From positions 9,790 to 67,170 of the forward strand of contig PBNZ01000014.1 in the NCBI GenBank assembly GCA_002723275.1: a stretch of 57,381 nt of DNA, in the 5' to 3' direction. Source of the stretch: Planctomycetaceae bacterium (lineage in GTDB: Bacteria; Planctomycetota; Planctomycetia; Pirellulales; Pirellulaceae). Position numbers and translations under genes: made by a program. Position 1 is the stretch's first letter. Every line of letters starts with the position of its first letter. A model generated the notes under the pieces. The model had not been told where the DNA came from. It made no database searches and saw only the letters and a program-made list of their open reading frames with translations. This document shows positions 8,587 to 17,654 of the stretch, in pieces.

Positions 8587-9150
8587 ATGGGCGTCACCTA
8601 TTTCAAACGGTTTCGCATGGAAATCCCATTGCAATTGGCCCCTTTCCATGCGCCGAGGTTACCCGACCATTATCAATTGATCCGTTGGGACCTAACGCTC
8701 ATTCCCCATCATGCGGATGCCAAGTACCGGAGTTTTTGCTCTGAAATTGACTCAAATGTATTTCCTTGTCTGGGCGATCCATCCGGTTGTCATCGGTTGA
8801 TGGAAGAGATTGCGAAAAAATCAGGTTTCCTTCCCGAGGCGACCTGGTTAGTCATCTACCGAGACCCCGATGATGGTTCGATCGAAGCCTGCGGGACGGT
8901 CCAAGGAATTGGAGATCCAAGCAACGGTTGCGGCAATATCCAAAACCTTGGTGTGACCCCCGAACATCGTGGCTCAGGAATCGGTTCCTTTTTGCTCACC
9001 AAGGCACTCGACGGTTTTCGTCGCCATCGGCTCGAGCGAGCATCTCTGGAGGTGACGGCACAGAACATCGACGCCGTTAAACTCTATCACCGGTTCGGAT
9101 TTCGCCGTGTCAAGACCGTATACAAAGCCGTCGAAGTAGCCTATTCTTAG
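8587..9150 (+). CDS. GNAT family N-acetyltransferase
   Basis: Transfers an acetyl group from acetyl-CoA to an amine; the acceptor is unknown. 187 residues. The acetyl-CoA site is clear: NIQNLGVTPEHRGSGIGSFL carries the (R/Q)xxGx(G/A) loop as HRGSGIG, and LEVTAQNIDAVKLYHRFGF is the usual C-terminal motif B. The N-terminal half includes a possible acceptor-binding region (DSNVFPCLGDPSGC). The start is uncertain: ATG 8587 and ATG 8620 both lack a good ribosome site. Cytoplasmic, apparently monocistronic. Confidence 0.85.
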   Translation: MGVTYFKRFRMEIPLQLAPFHAPRLPDHYQLIRWDLTLIPHHADAKYRSFCSEIDSNVFPCLGDPSGCHRLMEEIAKKSGFLPEATWLVIYRDPDDGSIEACGTVQGIGDPSNGCGNIQNLGVTPEHRGSGIGSFLLTKALDGFRRHRLERASLEVTAQNIDAVKLYHRFGFRRVKTVYKAVEVAYS

Positions 9151-9228
9151 ACAGTAACGGTCTAGAAACGTCCGCCACGCCTTCAGTGGCAGTCGGCTAG
9201 CGGGCCTCAATGTTTGAGAAGAGTCGAC

Positions 9229-10473
9229 GTGTCCAACGTTATTCATTCGCACACTTACGACAATGGATTGGTGCTGTTGGCCGAGTCGATGGATTGGGTT
9301 GAATCAGCCGCATTCGCCCTGTTACTGCCGGCCGGATATATCCACGATCCAACCTCCCACCTAGGTTTGGCCAATTTTGCATGTGAGATGACTCAACGAG
9401 GCTGTGGAGATCGTGACAGCCACCGCTTCGTCGAAGATCTTGATCGTCTGGGCGTTGACCGCAATGCGGCCGTATCAGCAGCTCATTCAAGCTATGGCGG
9501 TGCCACTTTGGCGACAAGTCTTGAGGGCGTGCTGGAGATCTACGCGGACCTGGTGCGCCGTCCGCTTTTGCCGGCGGAACAGATCGAGGAAGGACGTCAG
9601 GTCTGCTTCCAGGAGCTCTGGTCGATTGAAGACGATTTAGCCCGCAAAACAATGAGAGGGTTAAAGGAGCGGTTTTATGGGAATCCCTGGGGACGTTCAT
9701 CCCAGGGAACAGCAGAGTGTTTGCAACAGATTTCTCCGGCAGACATCCAGACATTTATCGCGCAATACTATCAACCCGAGGGGGCAATCCTGAGCGTTGC
9801 TGGGAAAGTCGACTGGGAACGGTTGCGAGATCACGTGGGTGAACTCTTCACGCCTTGGAACCCTCCAGGAACCGTTGCCCTGCCAGACACGCTGCCGCCT
9901 AAGGGCTATCTGCATGTTCCCTATGAATCAAATCAAACGCAAATTGGTGTCGCTTATACCAGCGTCCCCTATGCGGACCCGAATTATTTTCAAGCGCGAG
10001 CAGCGGTCGGCATCCTGAGCGATGGCATGAGCTCTCGCTTGTTCACGGAAGTGCGTGAAAACCGAGGCCTTTGTTACACCGTTTACGCCTCGTGTCATTC
10101 GCTTCGTCATCGAGGAAGCGTCCTGTGTTACGCTGCGACCAGTACAGAGAGAGCGCAAGAAACGCTGGATGTGATGCTCAGTGAACTCCAAAAGCTCAAG
10201 GATGGTATCCGGCAGGATGAACTCGATCGATTAAAGGCGAGACTCAAGAGTTCTTTAATCATGCAACAAGAGTCAAGTTCGGCACGCAGTTCGTCCATGG
10301 CAGCCGATTGGTATCATCTGGGTCGCGTCATGCAGATGGATGAAGTGGGTCGCATCATCGATGATTTGACGTGCGATTCGATCAATGAATATCTCGCGAA
10401 TCACGCTCCCCAGGCCTTTACCGTTGTGACGTTGGGCGAACAACCACTGGAGGTGTCCGATGGAATTTCGTGA
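9229..10473 (+). CDS. M16 (pitrilysin/insulinase-like) peptidase subunit without zinc site
   Basis: About 414 residues with the M16 double-domain layout. Where the family has HxxEH, this protein reads NFACE (LGLANFACEMTQRGC), so it cannot bind the catalytic zinc. The rest of the fold is well kept, including EIYADLVRRP and the ENRGLCYTVYASCHSLRHRG glycine-rich/Arg-Tyr region of the C-terminal half. This is the pattern of the non-catalytic partner in two-subunit M16 enzymes. It overlaps the active subunit by 14 bases. I chose GTG 9229, with AGAAGAG close upstream, over TTG 9214. Confidence 0.88.
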   Translation: MSNVIHSHTYDNGLVLLAESMDWVESAAFALLLPAGYIHDPTSHLGLANFACEMTQRGCGDRDSHRFVEDLDRLGVDRNAAVSAAHSSYGGATLATSLEGVLEIYADLVRRPLLPAEQIEEGRQVCFQELWSIEDDLARKTMRGLKERFYGNPWGRSSQGTAECLQQISPADIQTFIAQYYQPEGAILSVAGKVDWERLRDHVGELFTPWNPPGTVALPDTLPPKGYLHVPYESNQTQIGVAYTSVPYADPNYFQARAAVGILSDGMSSRLFTEVRENRGLCYTVYASCHSLRHRGSVLCYAATSTERAQETLDVMLSELQKLKDGIRQDELDRLKARLKSSLIMQQESSSARSSSMAADWYHLGRVMQMDEVGRIIDDLTCDSINEYLANHAPQAFTVVTLGEQPLEVSDGIS

Positions 10474-11698
10474 GAGGACGCTTCCTAACGGTCTCGAGAT
10501 CGTCGCTGAGTGTAATCCACGTGCTTACACGACGGGACTTGCCTTTTTTGTCAAAACGGGATCGCGAGACGAAACGGACGAAATCGCCGGGGTGAGCCAT
10601 TTCCTGGAACACATGATGTTTAAGGGAACGCCGCGGCGATCGGCTGCCGATGTCAATCGGGAGCTCGATGAAATCGGCTCGAACTCAAACGCCTTCACCA
10701 GCGAAGAGCAAACCGTCTATTACGCAACGGTACTCCCAGAATATCAAAAGGCCGCTCTTGACCTGCTGGCAGACATCATGCGTCCCTCCTTGAGGCAGGA
10801 CGACTTCGATACCGAAAAACAAGTAATCATCGAAGAGATTCACAAATACGACGACCAGCCTCCATTCGGCGCTCACGAAAAGTGCATGGCCGCCTTTTTC
10901 CAATCCCACCCACTGGGCAACAGCGTGCTCGGGACGGTCGAAAGCGTGACCAATCTGACGTCAGAGGCAATGCGATCCTATTTCCAGCAGCGTTACAGTC
11001 CTGGCAATATGACTCTCGCGGCAGCCGGAAACGTCGATTTCGACGCATTGGTTGAGTGTGCGAATCAGTGGTGTGGTGCGTGGGATTCCTTCGACGCACC
11101 ACGAGCAACACCGGCGGCAGTGGGCGGCACCACATTCGAGGCGATCACCAAGGAAACAGCGACCCAGGAATATGTGGTTCAAGTTTCAAGCGGCCCATCC
11201 GCGGACGACCTGGACCGGTACGCATGTCGAGTGCTCTGCACAATCCTGGGAGACGATACAGGCAGCCGTTTTTACTGGGAACTGATCGAATCAGGTCTGG
11301 CAGAATACGCCGGCGCGGGTCCTTACGAGTTTCAAGGCACGGGCATCGTCATGACCTATCTGTGCTGCGAACCCGGAGAAGCCGAGCGCAACCTCGCTCG
11401 AATTCACGCGATTCAGTCTAAACTGGAACAGGATGGGGTTACGGCAGATGAATTAGAGATCGCCAAAAACAAAATATGCTCGCACATCGTTCGGCAAAGT
11501 GAACGCCCAAGTAATCGGCTTTTTGTCGTCGGCAACGGTTGGATTCAACGGCATGAATACCAAACGATCCAGGAGCGTTTAGCGGCATACCAACAGGTGG
11601 ATCTCGAATCGATCCACCGAGTTCTCGAGCAGTATCCTCTAACTCGAAACGCGACGGTCGCGGTCGGCCCCCTCACGGAAATCAAGGCTCCCCAATAG
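10460..11698 (+). CDS. M16 zinc metallopeptidase, catalytic subunit
   Basis: 412 residues. It carries the inverted zinc motif HFLEH (47-51) and the downstream Glu in IIEEIHKYDDQP, and it processes peptides inside a clamshell chamber. Related to mitochondrial processing peptidase beta and bacterial PqqL/YmxG-type enzymes. No signal peptide is seen, so it is probably cytoplasmic. The start overlaps the end of the inactive subunit, so translation is probably coupled and the two likely form a heterodimer (inference from family precedent). A 148-base gap precedes ndk. Confidence 0.92.
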   Translation: MEFRERTLPNGLEIVAECNPRAYTTGLAFFVKTGSRDETDEIAGVSHFLEHMMFKGTPRRSAADVNRELDEIGSNSNAFTSEEQTVYYATVLPEYQKAALDLLADIMRPSLRQDDFDTEKQVIIEEIHKYDDQPPFGAHEKCMAAFFQSHPLGNSVLGTVESVTNLTSEAMRSYFQQRYSPGNMTLAAAGNVDFDALVECANQWCGAWDSFDAPRATPAAVGGTTFEAITKETATQEYVVQVSSGPSADDLDRYACRVLCTILGDDTGSRFYWELIESGLAEYAGAGPYEFQGTGIVMTYLCCEPGEAERNLARIHAIQSKLEQDGVTADELEIAKNKICSHIVRQSERPSNRLFVVGNGWIQRHEYQTIQERLAAYQQVDLESIHRVLEQYPLTRNATVAVGPLTEIKAPQ

Positions 11699-11846
11699 TC
11701 GGTCGAAAGAGGCGTCTGACGACAGCAACCGAGTCCGTTGACCGATCAGCAGGTCCCTGCCGCCCTCAGTCCGATTCCCCGCTTGAGCCTTTTGCGACGA
11801 TTCTCTAGAATCCGCCTTTTCTCGCCCCGCTTTCTGGAGTTTCATC

Positions 11847-12305
11847 ATGGAACGATCGCTGGTTCTACTTAAGCCCGACTGTGTCCAACGTCGCCTTATG
11901 GGCCAAGTTATTTCGCGTTTTGAAAACAAAGGCCTCAACATCATCGCCATGAAGATGTTGCAAGTGACGCCCGACCTGGCCAAGCAGCATTATGCTGAAC
12001 ACGTGGAAAAGCCGTTCTACCCAGGACTCGAGAAATTCATCACGGGCGCCCCGGTCGTGGCCATGATCATCGAAGGCCTTGAGGCCGTTAGCGTCGTCCG
12101 CGAAATGCTCGGTGCAACCAGCGGCCTGAAAGCTGCCGCCGGGACGATTCGAGGTGACTTCAGTAGCAGTCGCCAGATGAATCTAGTGCACGCTTCGGAC
12201 GGAGCGGAATCGGCTGAGCGAGAGATCAACCTGTACTTCGCCACCAACGAGATTTGCGCCTACAAACCGACTCTGACACCTTGGCTGAAAGCCGAAGACG
12301 AATAG
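11847..12305 (+). CDS. ndk: Nucleoside diphosphate kinase
   Basis: Balances nucleoside triphosphate pools by moving the gamma phosphate from ATP through a phospho-histidine. 152 residues, normal length. Seen: LVLLKPDCVQRRLMG at the N-terminus, TSGLKAAAGTIRGDF, and the active-site NLVHASD with His115. One family feature differs slightly: Cys12 in KPDCVQ, where Ala or Gly is usual. Apparently its own transcription unit; pyrF converges from the other side with a 19-base gap. Confidence 0.97.
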   Translation: MERSLVLLKPDCVQRRLMGQVISRFENKGLNIIAMKMLQVTPDLAKQHYAEHVEKPFYPGLEKFITGAPVVAMIIEGLEAVSVVREMLGATSGLKAAAGTIRGDFSSSRQMNLVHASDGAESAEREINLYFATNEICAYKPTLTPWLKAEDE

Positions 12306-12324
12306 TCGTTCAACGACGGTTCGC

Positions 12325-13212
12325 CTAAACCGCGAGTTGCTCAACCATGTCGCGAGTCGCTTGTTCGACCGCTGCGAGCCAGCTTTTTTCCGCAAGCGAT
12401 TCATATTCGGGACGAGCGTGTGCGAAGATAATCGCGCGTGAACTGTTGATGATCGCTCCCAGTCCACGATCATCAAATGCGCTACGGACACTTTCGGCGG
12501 TTCCACCCTGGGCTCCAAAACCCGGGACCAGAAACCAAGTGTGCGGCATCATCTCACGTAACTCGACCAATTGCTCTGGATAGGTCGCTCCCACGACGGC
12601 ACCCACCGCCCCATATCCGCAATCAGCTTGAGTCTCGGCGGCGAGCGATTCCACCAAAGTTCCAACGTGGCGGTAGATCGACTGACCGTCGCTCTCTCGA
12701 TCCTGAAACGTCTTACCACCCGGATTGGAGGTTTTGACGAGCACGAAAATGCCAGCGGCTTGTTCGCAAGCAGCATCAACAAACGGCGTCAGACTGTCAT
12801 CGCCCAAATAGGGGCTGACCGTCAATGCGTCCGCCTGCCAGGCCGACCCGACTCCCAAGTAAGCATCGGCGTAGGCGGTTGCCGTGGAGCCAATATCGTT
12901 TCGCTTGCCGTCCAGAACGACCAACAATTGCTTTTCCCGAGCATAGGCAACGACGTCAAATAAAGCGGCCATTCCCGCCGGCCCAAGCGCTTCAAAAAAA
13001 GCCATTTGTGGCTTCACCGCGGGCACCAATTCCGCCACGACATCAATAATCTCGCAGCAGAATTTCCGGTAGGCAGACGCCACGGATTCGGGAGTCTCTT
13101 CGGCAGGCTGAATCGCTTCCGGGAGCTGCCGAAAGCGTGGATCTAAGCCTACGACCACTGGATTTTTGCGTAACTGGATCGCCTTTGCCAAACGGTCAGA
13201 AAAACTTTCCAC
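12325..13212 (-). CDS. pyrF: Orotidine 5'-phosphate decarboxylase, type 2
   Basis: Last step of UMP synthesis. About 295 residues, the length of the type 2 subfamily rather than the roughly 240 of E. coli. The catalytic tetrad motif is [10 protein letters not shown] (Asp101, Lys103, Asp106), and the phosphate-binding loop [11 protein letters not shown] is near the C-terminus. I used GTG 13212 because AAAAGGAGTC lies just upstream; an in-frame ATG 33 bases further out has no ribosome site. Convergent with ndk. Confidence 0.95.
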   Translation of the reverse strand: MESFSDRLAKAIQLRKNPVVVGLDPRFRQLPEAIQPAEETPESVASAYRKFCCEIIDVVAELVPAVKPQMAFFEALGPAGMAALFDVVAYAREKQLLVVLDGKRNDIGSTATAYADAYLGVGSAWQADALTVSPYLGDDSLTPFVDAACEQAAGIFVLVKTSNPGGKTFQDRESDGQSIYRHVGTLVESLAAETQADCGYGAVGAVVGATYPEQLVELREMMPHTWFLVPGFGAQGGTAESVRSAFDDRGLGAIINSSRAIIFAHARPEYESLAEKSWLAAVEQATRDMVEQLAV

Positions 13213-13335
13213 CTTGACTCCTTTTCCAGGTCCAAGCCCAATCAATCACCTACAGCAACACCGAGGGAGACATCCTAAGGGGAACACCAACCCGAGACAA
13301 CGGGCGGGCTGAAAACCATTCGGATCCTGCCGGCG

Positions 13336-13366
13336 TTGAAAAAAAAAGACCGATCTGCGATATTGT
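13336..13366 (+). promoter_or_regulatory. Weak candidate promoter for tRNA-Pro
   Basis: TTGAAA (13336-13341) and TATTGT (13361-13366) lie about 50 bases before the tRNA, but with 19-base spacing, longer than the optimum. Confidence 0.25.
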
Positions 13367-13418
13367 CTGGCCTGCTAACGTTGTCGCGACTCGAATGAGA
13401 GCTGCGATACTGCGGCAG

Positions 13419-13493
13419 CGGGGTGTAGCGCAGCCTGGTTAGCGCGTTTGACTGGGGGTCAAAAGGTCGTAGGTTCGAATCCTATCACCCCGA
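13419..13493 (+). tRNA. tRNA-Pro (anticodon GGG)
   Basis: A 75-base cloverleaf. Acceptor CGGGGTG/CACCCCG, D-arm GCGC/GCGC with loop AGCCTGGTTA, anticodon stem TTTGA/TCAAA with loop CTGGGGG (anticodon GGG), T-arm GTAGG/CCTAT with loop TTCGAAT. The discriminator base is A and CCA is not encoded, so it is added after transcription. GGG reads CCC and CCU proline codons. A strong terminator follows within 20 bases. Confidence 0.96.
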
Positions 13494-13509
13494 CTTTTAT
13501 TCAGATACA

Positions 13510-13543
13510 GCCGTTTGACGATAACGTCAAACGGCTTTTTTTT
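13510..13543 (+). terminator. Rho-independent terminator after tRNA-Pro
   Basis: Perfect 11-bp stem GCCGTTTGACG / CGTCAAACGGC with an ATAA loop, followed by eight T. It ends the tRNA transcript. Confidence 0.93.
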
Positions 13544-13895
13544 GCGATGACACGGGCAATGCCAAAACGTTAGCCACTCCTGCCTGGAAAATTGGCTTCG
13601 CAATTCAATTTCAACGACCAGGAGCAGTTTCGCAAGGCAGCCCATCGAAACTTGAAAAGGATCGGGAATTGCCGGACGACTCCGTGTTGATTCGCACCTT
13701 CTCCTTGATTGCTACCTCAATTCACTCGCAAACCTTGCGGGATTCGCCAGCAGCAACCAGCGAATCGGGCTCTCATCGCCGCCTGACCTGCATGCACTGC
13801 CACCATCCCCACCCTCCATCTTCTCTTGACACAATCTGCCGCTACAAATAGCGTTCGCGAGCGACGCATTACGTCACCATTGTTCAGGAAAACCC
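13544..13895. other. Intergenic region before the sulfotransferase
   Basis: About 350 bases without a supported gene. The only feature noted is a TTGACA at 13826-13831, about 65 bases before the sulfotransferase start, that could be a -35 element; no good -10 follows at 16-18 bases. Confidence 0.4.
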
Positions 13896-14627
13896 ATGAC
13901 CGCTCCAACCGCACACTCATCTCCACTTCGCTATGTAGCTTGCATCAGCTACCCGCGCTCCGGGCATCATTTGACGGTGCGAGTGCTCCAGCAGTATTTC
14001 AAGCACGACTTCAAGTACTGCCAGTTTTACAACCACCAAGAAGGGAACTGCTGCCAATCATTTCCCTGTACGGACGAGTCTGTCCGGATGACGAAGAACC
14101 ATGACATGGAACTAAACCGGCCAAACGCAGTCGGGCTTCAAAAGCAACCGGAGGTTCCCTATCTCGTCCTGATCCGGAATTTCCTGGAAGCCGTCGTATC
14201 AGATTACAACCTTTTCCTCCGACGCAACGAAGACACCTATGACGCATGGATTGGATTCTCTGAACGCAAGATCCAGTACTACAAGAAATTCATGCAGAAA
14301 TGGGTCTTGGAAGATGACAGCATGGAGAAGCAAATCATTCGATACGAAAAACTGACTGCGGAGCCGGTCGAGCAATTCACAAGGATGATCGAGTTCTTTC
14401 ATCCCCCCACTCCCGTGGATCAATCAAGATTAGAGTCGATCATTAATCAGGCCGTGCTTGAAGACGTTAAACCCACAGGGATCGACGTCATTCGGAATTT
14501 TGGTGTCAAGAATCGCCGCAAACTGCAAGACTTCAAACACTTCGATGAAAACCACTTCAATCATCTCGAGTCCGAGCTTGATGAAGAGTTTGAAGGCATC
14601 GGCTATCCTCGGCGATTCGCCGCCTAA
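13896..14627 (+). CDS. Sulfotransferase family protein
   Basis: Transfers sulfate from PAPS to an unknown acceptor. 243 residues, near the lower end for the family. The 5'-phosphosulfate loop is SYPRSGHHL (about 18-26) and the 3'-phosphate motif is VLIRNFLEAVVSDYN (about 91-105), with Arg94 and Ser102 in the expected places. It lacks a clear signal peptide or membrane segment and has several Cys (YCQF, GNCCQS). With two sulfatases in the same window it suggests active sulfate-ester metabolism, a known planctomycete trait, but it is about 16 kb from the nearest one and not in an operon with either. Confidence 0.82.
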   Translation: MTAPTAHSSPLRYVACISYPRSGHHLTVRVLQQYFKHDFKYCQFYNHQEGNCCQSFPCTDESVRMTKNHDMELNRPNAVGLQKQPEVPYLVLIRNFLEAVVSDYNLFLRRNEDTYDAWIGFSERKIQYYKKFMQKWVLEDDSMEKQIIRYEKLTAEPVEQFTRMIEFFHPPTPVDQSRLESIINQAVLEDVKPTGIDVIRNFGVKNRRKLQDFKHFDENHFNHLESELDEEFEGIGYPRRFAA

Positions 14628-14667
14628 CCTGACATTTATTCGTGAGGTTCGGGACGGCGACTTGAAG

Positions 14668-16050
14668 CTACGGAGCTTCCGAAAGATTGCTCACGCACGC
14701 GACAACGGCATATTCAGGATCGACGATCGGAAACCCTGTAGCATCGTCGTCGTTTAATCCGAGATAAGGAAATTCATTAAATTCACTGTTGTACGGAATG
14801 CGAATCATGTCACCCCAATTGATGTTCACCCCGTCGAAATAGGGCGCAGCAGGGTCGACAATCTTCAAGTCAGAAAAGCCAACGGTGGAATCGCAAGCCG
14901 AACATGATCTCCCGCGTCCACTCCACGAGTAGTTCATGGCCGTGCTTTCCATGACCAGGTCCTGATCCCAATATCCCAATATTTTGAGCGAGTCGTGCGT
15001 CGGATATTCAACTTGCCGATACATAAAATTCCCGGAGAGTATCAACACGGACCCGCCTTCGGCAATGAAGCGGTCAAAATTATCTCGAGCTTCTTCCGTC
15101 CAATACTCGTTATGTCCAACAAAAATCAGCAGTCGAGATCCTTCTAACTCGGAATAGTCGTCCATGTCAAAATCGCTGATGACCCGATGATCAAACTCTC
15201 GATTGTCCATCCCTAGATTCAGCGGACCCGTACGAAAATGCACATTGCGAGGCCGCTCGAAAGAGACCGTAGGGTTTTGTCAACGGCATAACGAGTGCAA
15301 ACACTCTCACCACCGTTTTGCTTGTAGGCTTTCGCCATATTGGTGCTGGTCAAATAAACGATATCAGATTGCTTACTCGCTCGTTTGATGATAAACGGAA
15401 TCTGCTTTCCACCACGACCGTCCTGGCCCCCCTAAGGCTTTCCGAAATAGTAGATCCCACTATCCATGTCATTGGGAACCGTGTACTCGGCGGTCACTTC
15501 ATATCCGAATCCATTTCTCCTGGCTACCTCTGCCGGTGTTTGCGGGGCAAGCGAATCGAGTTGGATCGTCTGATACGGTTTGGCATTGGCGGCATAAATG
15601 ACCAGGTCGACATTCGCTTGAACAGTTGCTCGATTCAAATGCAATTGAATCGTCTCACCAGGTACATAAGTCCATTTGTCGGTATAGCCATCAACGATGT
15701 CAGCGAGAACCAACATACGACGACTTTCCAAGTGTTCAAAAGACGGCCTAAAACGCTCACATTGAGGTATCGTGAAGACTTTAAAGGAGAGGAGCTGTCA
15801 ATCAGAATAAAGGCACTCAACTTCCAATCTCATTGCTCGGCTATTTTCTTTCAAGCAATTTGTCTGCAACTCCAGCAAGACAATTTGAATGATTCCGTTT
15901 CGTTCAAATTCCGGACAGCGACAGGGAATGCTACCACTGCTTTTCCCGCATAATCGGTCAGACCCAACCCAAACTGAGGGCCGGTTTATCGCCTTGTTCG
16001 GTATAGATGGTCACGATTCGCTCGGGATTCGACTTTTGCCAGAGGGGTGA
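14668..16050 (-). pseudogene. Decayed N,N-dimethylformamidase beta-subunit-like gene
   Basis: Fragments in different frames line up as one protein. One runs from about 15731 to 15432 (GYTDKWTYVPGETIQLHLN). A second frame, about 15430-15280, carries IPFIIKRASKQSDIVYLTST. A third, about 15277-14668, carries FVGHNEYWTEEARDNF and IAEGGSVLILSGN. The order and motifs match the C-terminal domain of DMF-lyase large-subunit-like proteins. At least two frameshifts (near 15430 and 15277) separate them. Upstream, 15732-16050, further scraps such as NPERIVTIYTEQGDKPALSL and more stops suggest an older 5' part. Function is certainly lost unless the indels are sequencing errors. The 5' limit is a guess. Confidence 0.72.
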
Positions 16051-16142
16051 TCATGAAGAGCAAAGGACTTTCTCGATATTTCGTTTATGACCTCGACGGA
16101 GGTTTTGGGTTCGATGACCAGTCTTATTGCTGAGACTCTGCT

Positions 16143-17285
16143 GTGTTCGACCGTCGGTTACAAACACTTTGCCGATGCTTTCTCTCGGCCTGTGCCTTGA
16201 TGGCGATTGGCGGATCTCTTTCTGCGCAGACATTCGGATTCACCCAACCATTCCGGCGTCCTGCGGCACTGCCGGCTTCTTACACACCACACCCAGCAGT
16301 CGCTCGTGTCTATGCCGCGGAAACCAACGCCACTTCTTCGGGATCAGGAACGTTGGTTGCCGTCAATCAACAATACGGTCTCGTGCTCACCAATTGGCAT
16401 GTCGTACGAGATGCGGAAGGTGAGATCACCGTTGTTTTCCCGGACGGATTTCGTTCCTCAGCAAGACTGCTCAAGGTTGATCGAGATTGGGACTTGGCAG
16501 CTCTCGCGATATGGCGTCCACGAACCACACCGATCTCGATCGCCTCAAGCCCTCCTCAACCAGGAGATCCCCTCACCATTGCCGGTTACGGTCAGGGACA
16601 ATATCGAGCCGTCACAGCACGTTGCACCCAATTCATCGCTCCGGGGCCAAATCAGCCTTATGAAATGATCGAGGTTTCTGCACAAGCTCGTGAAGGCGAT
16701 TCAGGCGGCCCAATCCTTAATCAACGTGGTGAATTGGCTGGCGTTTTGTTTGGGGCCGCGCGAGGCACCACGGCTGGAAGTCAGAGCCAAAGAGTGCGAA
16801 CATTCCTTGCCGATGTATGGCCTGCGGCAACCTCGCCCCCCGCCTCAGTCGCCCCAGAACAAACTCACATAGCAGCAAGCCCAACTCCCCTCCCCACCGC
16901 TCGATCGCCTGAACCGCATCAGCAAAAACCGATCGAACCGCCCCAGTCAGATCTCGCTACTCAGAAAAGAGGAGCGATGTATCGCTTACCGCACACTCGT
17001 GAGCCAGAGTCGGTTGCCAAATCTCCAGATCCCCGACCGGCTGCTCCCAAGCGATTTTATGGAAATCGCAGTGAACTCAAGCAAGCGAGTATTCCGGTCC
17101 AGAATACGCACCAACCACGGCTGCCGCTCGAGGTCGAGATCTGGAACCGGGTCGTTGGCACAACTCCATTCGAAAAAGGCAAAACCGCCCTCGCTGCCAT
17201 CGGACTCCTGGCGGTCGCCATTCAGTTCTCAAGATTGCTCGGCGGATCCAGGCGAGATGAAGAGGACGAAGAGGAATACGAGTAG
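16143..17285 (+). CDS. Secreted or membrane-anchored trypsin-like serine protease
   Basis: 380 residues. Signal peptide to about residue 28 (CALMAIGGSLSAQ), then a chymotrypsin-fold domain with the full triad: His86 in LTNWHVV, Asp117 in DRDWDLA, Ser187 in REGDSGGP. A long Pro-rich linker (about 215-330) follows, then a hydrophobic segment (ALAAIGLLAVAIQFSRLL) and the acidic tail RRDEEDEEEYE. I infer a protease domain outside the cytoplasmic membrane held by a C-terminal anchor. No PDZ domain is seen, so it is not a standard DegP/HtrA. The start is taken as GTG 16143 to keep the signal peptide; the ribosome site is weak. Confidence 0.85.
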   Translation: MFDRRLQTLCRCFLSACALMAIGGSLSAQTFGFTQPFRRPAALPASYTPHPAVARVYAAETNATSSGSGTLVAVNQQYGLVLTNWHVVRDAEGEITVVFPDGFRSSARLLKVDRDWDLAALAIWRPRTTPISIASSPPQPGDPLTIAGYGQGQYRAVTARCTQFIAPGPNQPYEMIEVSAQAREGDSGGPILNQRGELAGVLFGAARGTTAGSQSQRVRTFLADVWPAATSPPASVAPEQTHIAASPTPLPTARSPEPHQQKPIEPPQSDLATQKRGAMYRLPHTREPESVAKSPDPRPAAPKRFYGNRSELKQASIPVQNTHQPRLPLEVEIWNRVVGTTPFEKGKTALAAIGLLAVAIQFSRLLGGSRRDEEDEEEYE

Positions 17286-17399
17286 TTTTCGACGGGGCAA
17301 TCTTTCTTGCGAATTTTGTTTGTCGCTCGCAAAGAATTTCGAACCCAGCTGAGACGACTCGCGTATTTAAGAAAGAATGGATTTGAGAGCATTCTGACG

Positions 17400-17586
17400 A
17401 AGGAGAGTCAGCCGGGCTGGTCCCCCGGAAAACAGGTCACAACGAACATGGAAGGTGTGACCTGAAGCACTGCGATTGTCATGAGGGCTGCGTCTAAAAA
17501 CGAACTTCGGATAGAACGTGGCGACGGCGAGAAACTTGCGGTCGATGCGTGGCTCAGAAGGGGAGTTTTACTCCCCTTCTTTTTTT
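17400..17586 (+). ncRNA. Candidate structured RNA or 3' UTR ending in a terminator
   Basis: No ORF fits the 369 bases between the protease and the selenoprotein-like gene. The stretch holds hairpin CCGGG/CCCGG (17412-17428) and an 8-bp perfect stem AGGTCACA/TGTGACCT (17434-17463), and it ends at a strong terminator. That is the layout of a small RNA of roughly 150-190 bases. I did not recognise 6S, tmRNA or RNase P signatures. It may simply be the protease 3' UTR. Confidence 0.35.
17557..17586 (+). terminator. Rho-independent terminator
   Basis: Stem GAAGGGGAGT / ACTCCCCTTC with a TTT loop and seven T after it. It lies 270 bases past the protease stop, so it either ends a long 3' UTR or a separate small RNA. 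Confidence 0.9.
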
Positions 17587-17654
17587 GCGCTAGCTCGTTG
17601 GCCAGAATCCGCTCGTAACCATTAAAGGCTACCTACTGATACCTTCCCCTTGGT

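Noticed and set aside
17400-17586. 6S RNA, tmRNA or RNase P RNA
   Set aside because: None of their conserved sequence blocks could be found; left as an unnamed candidate.
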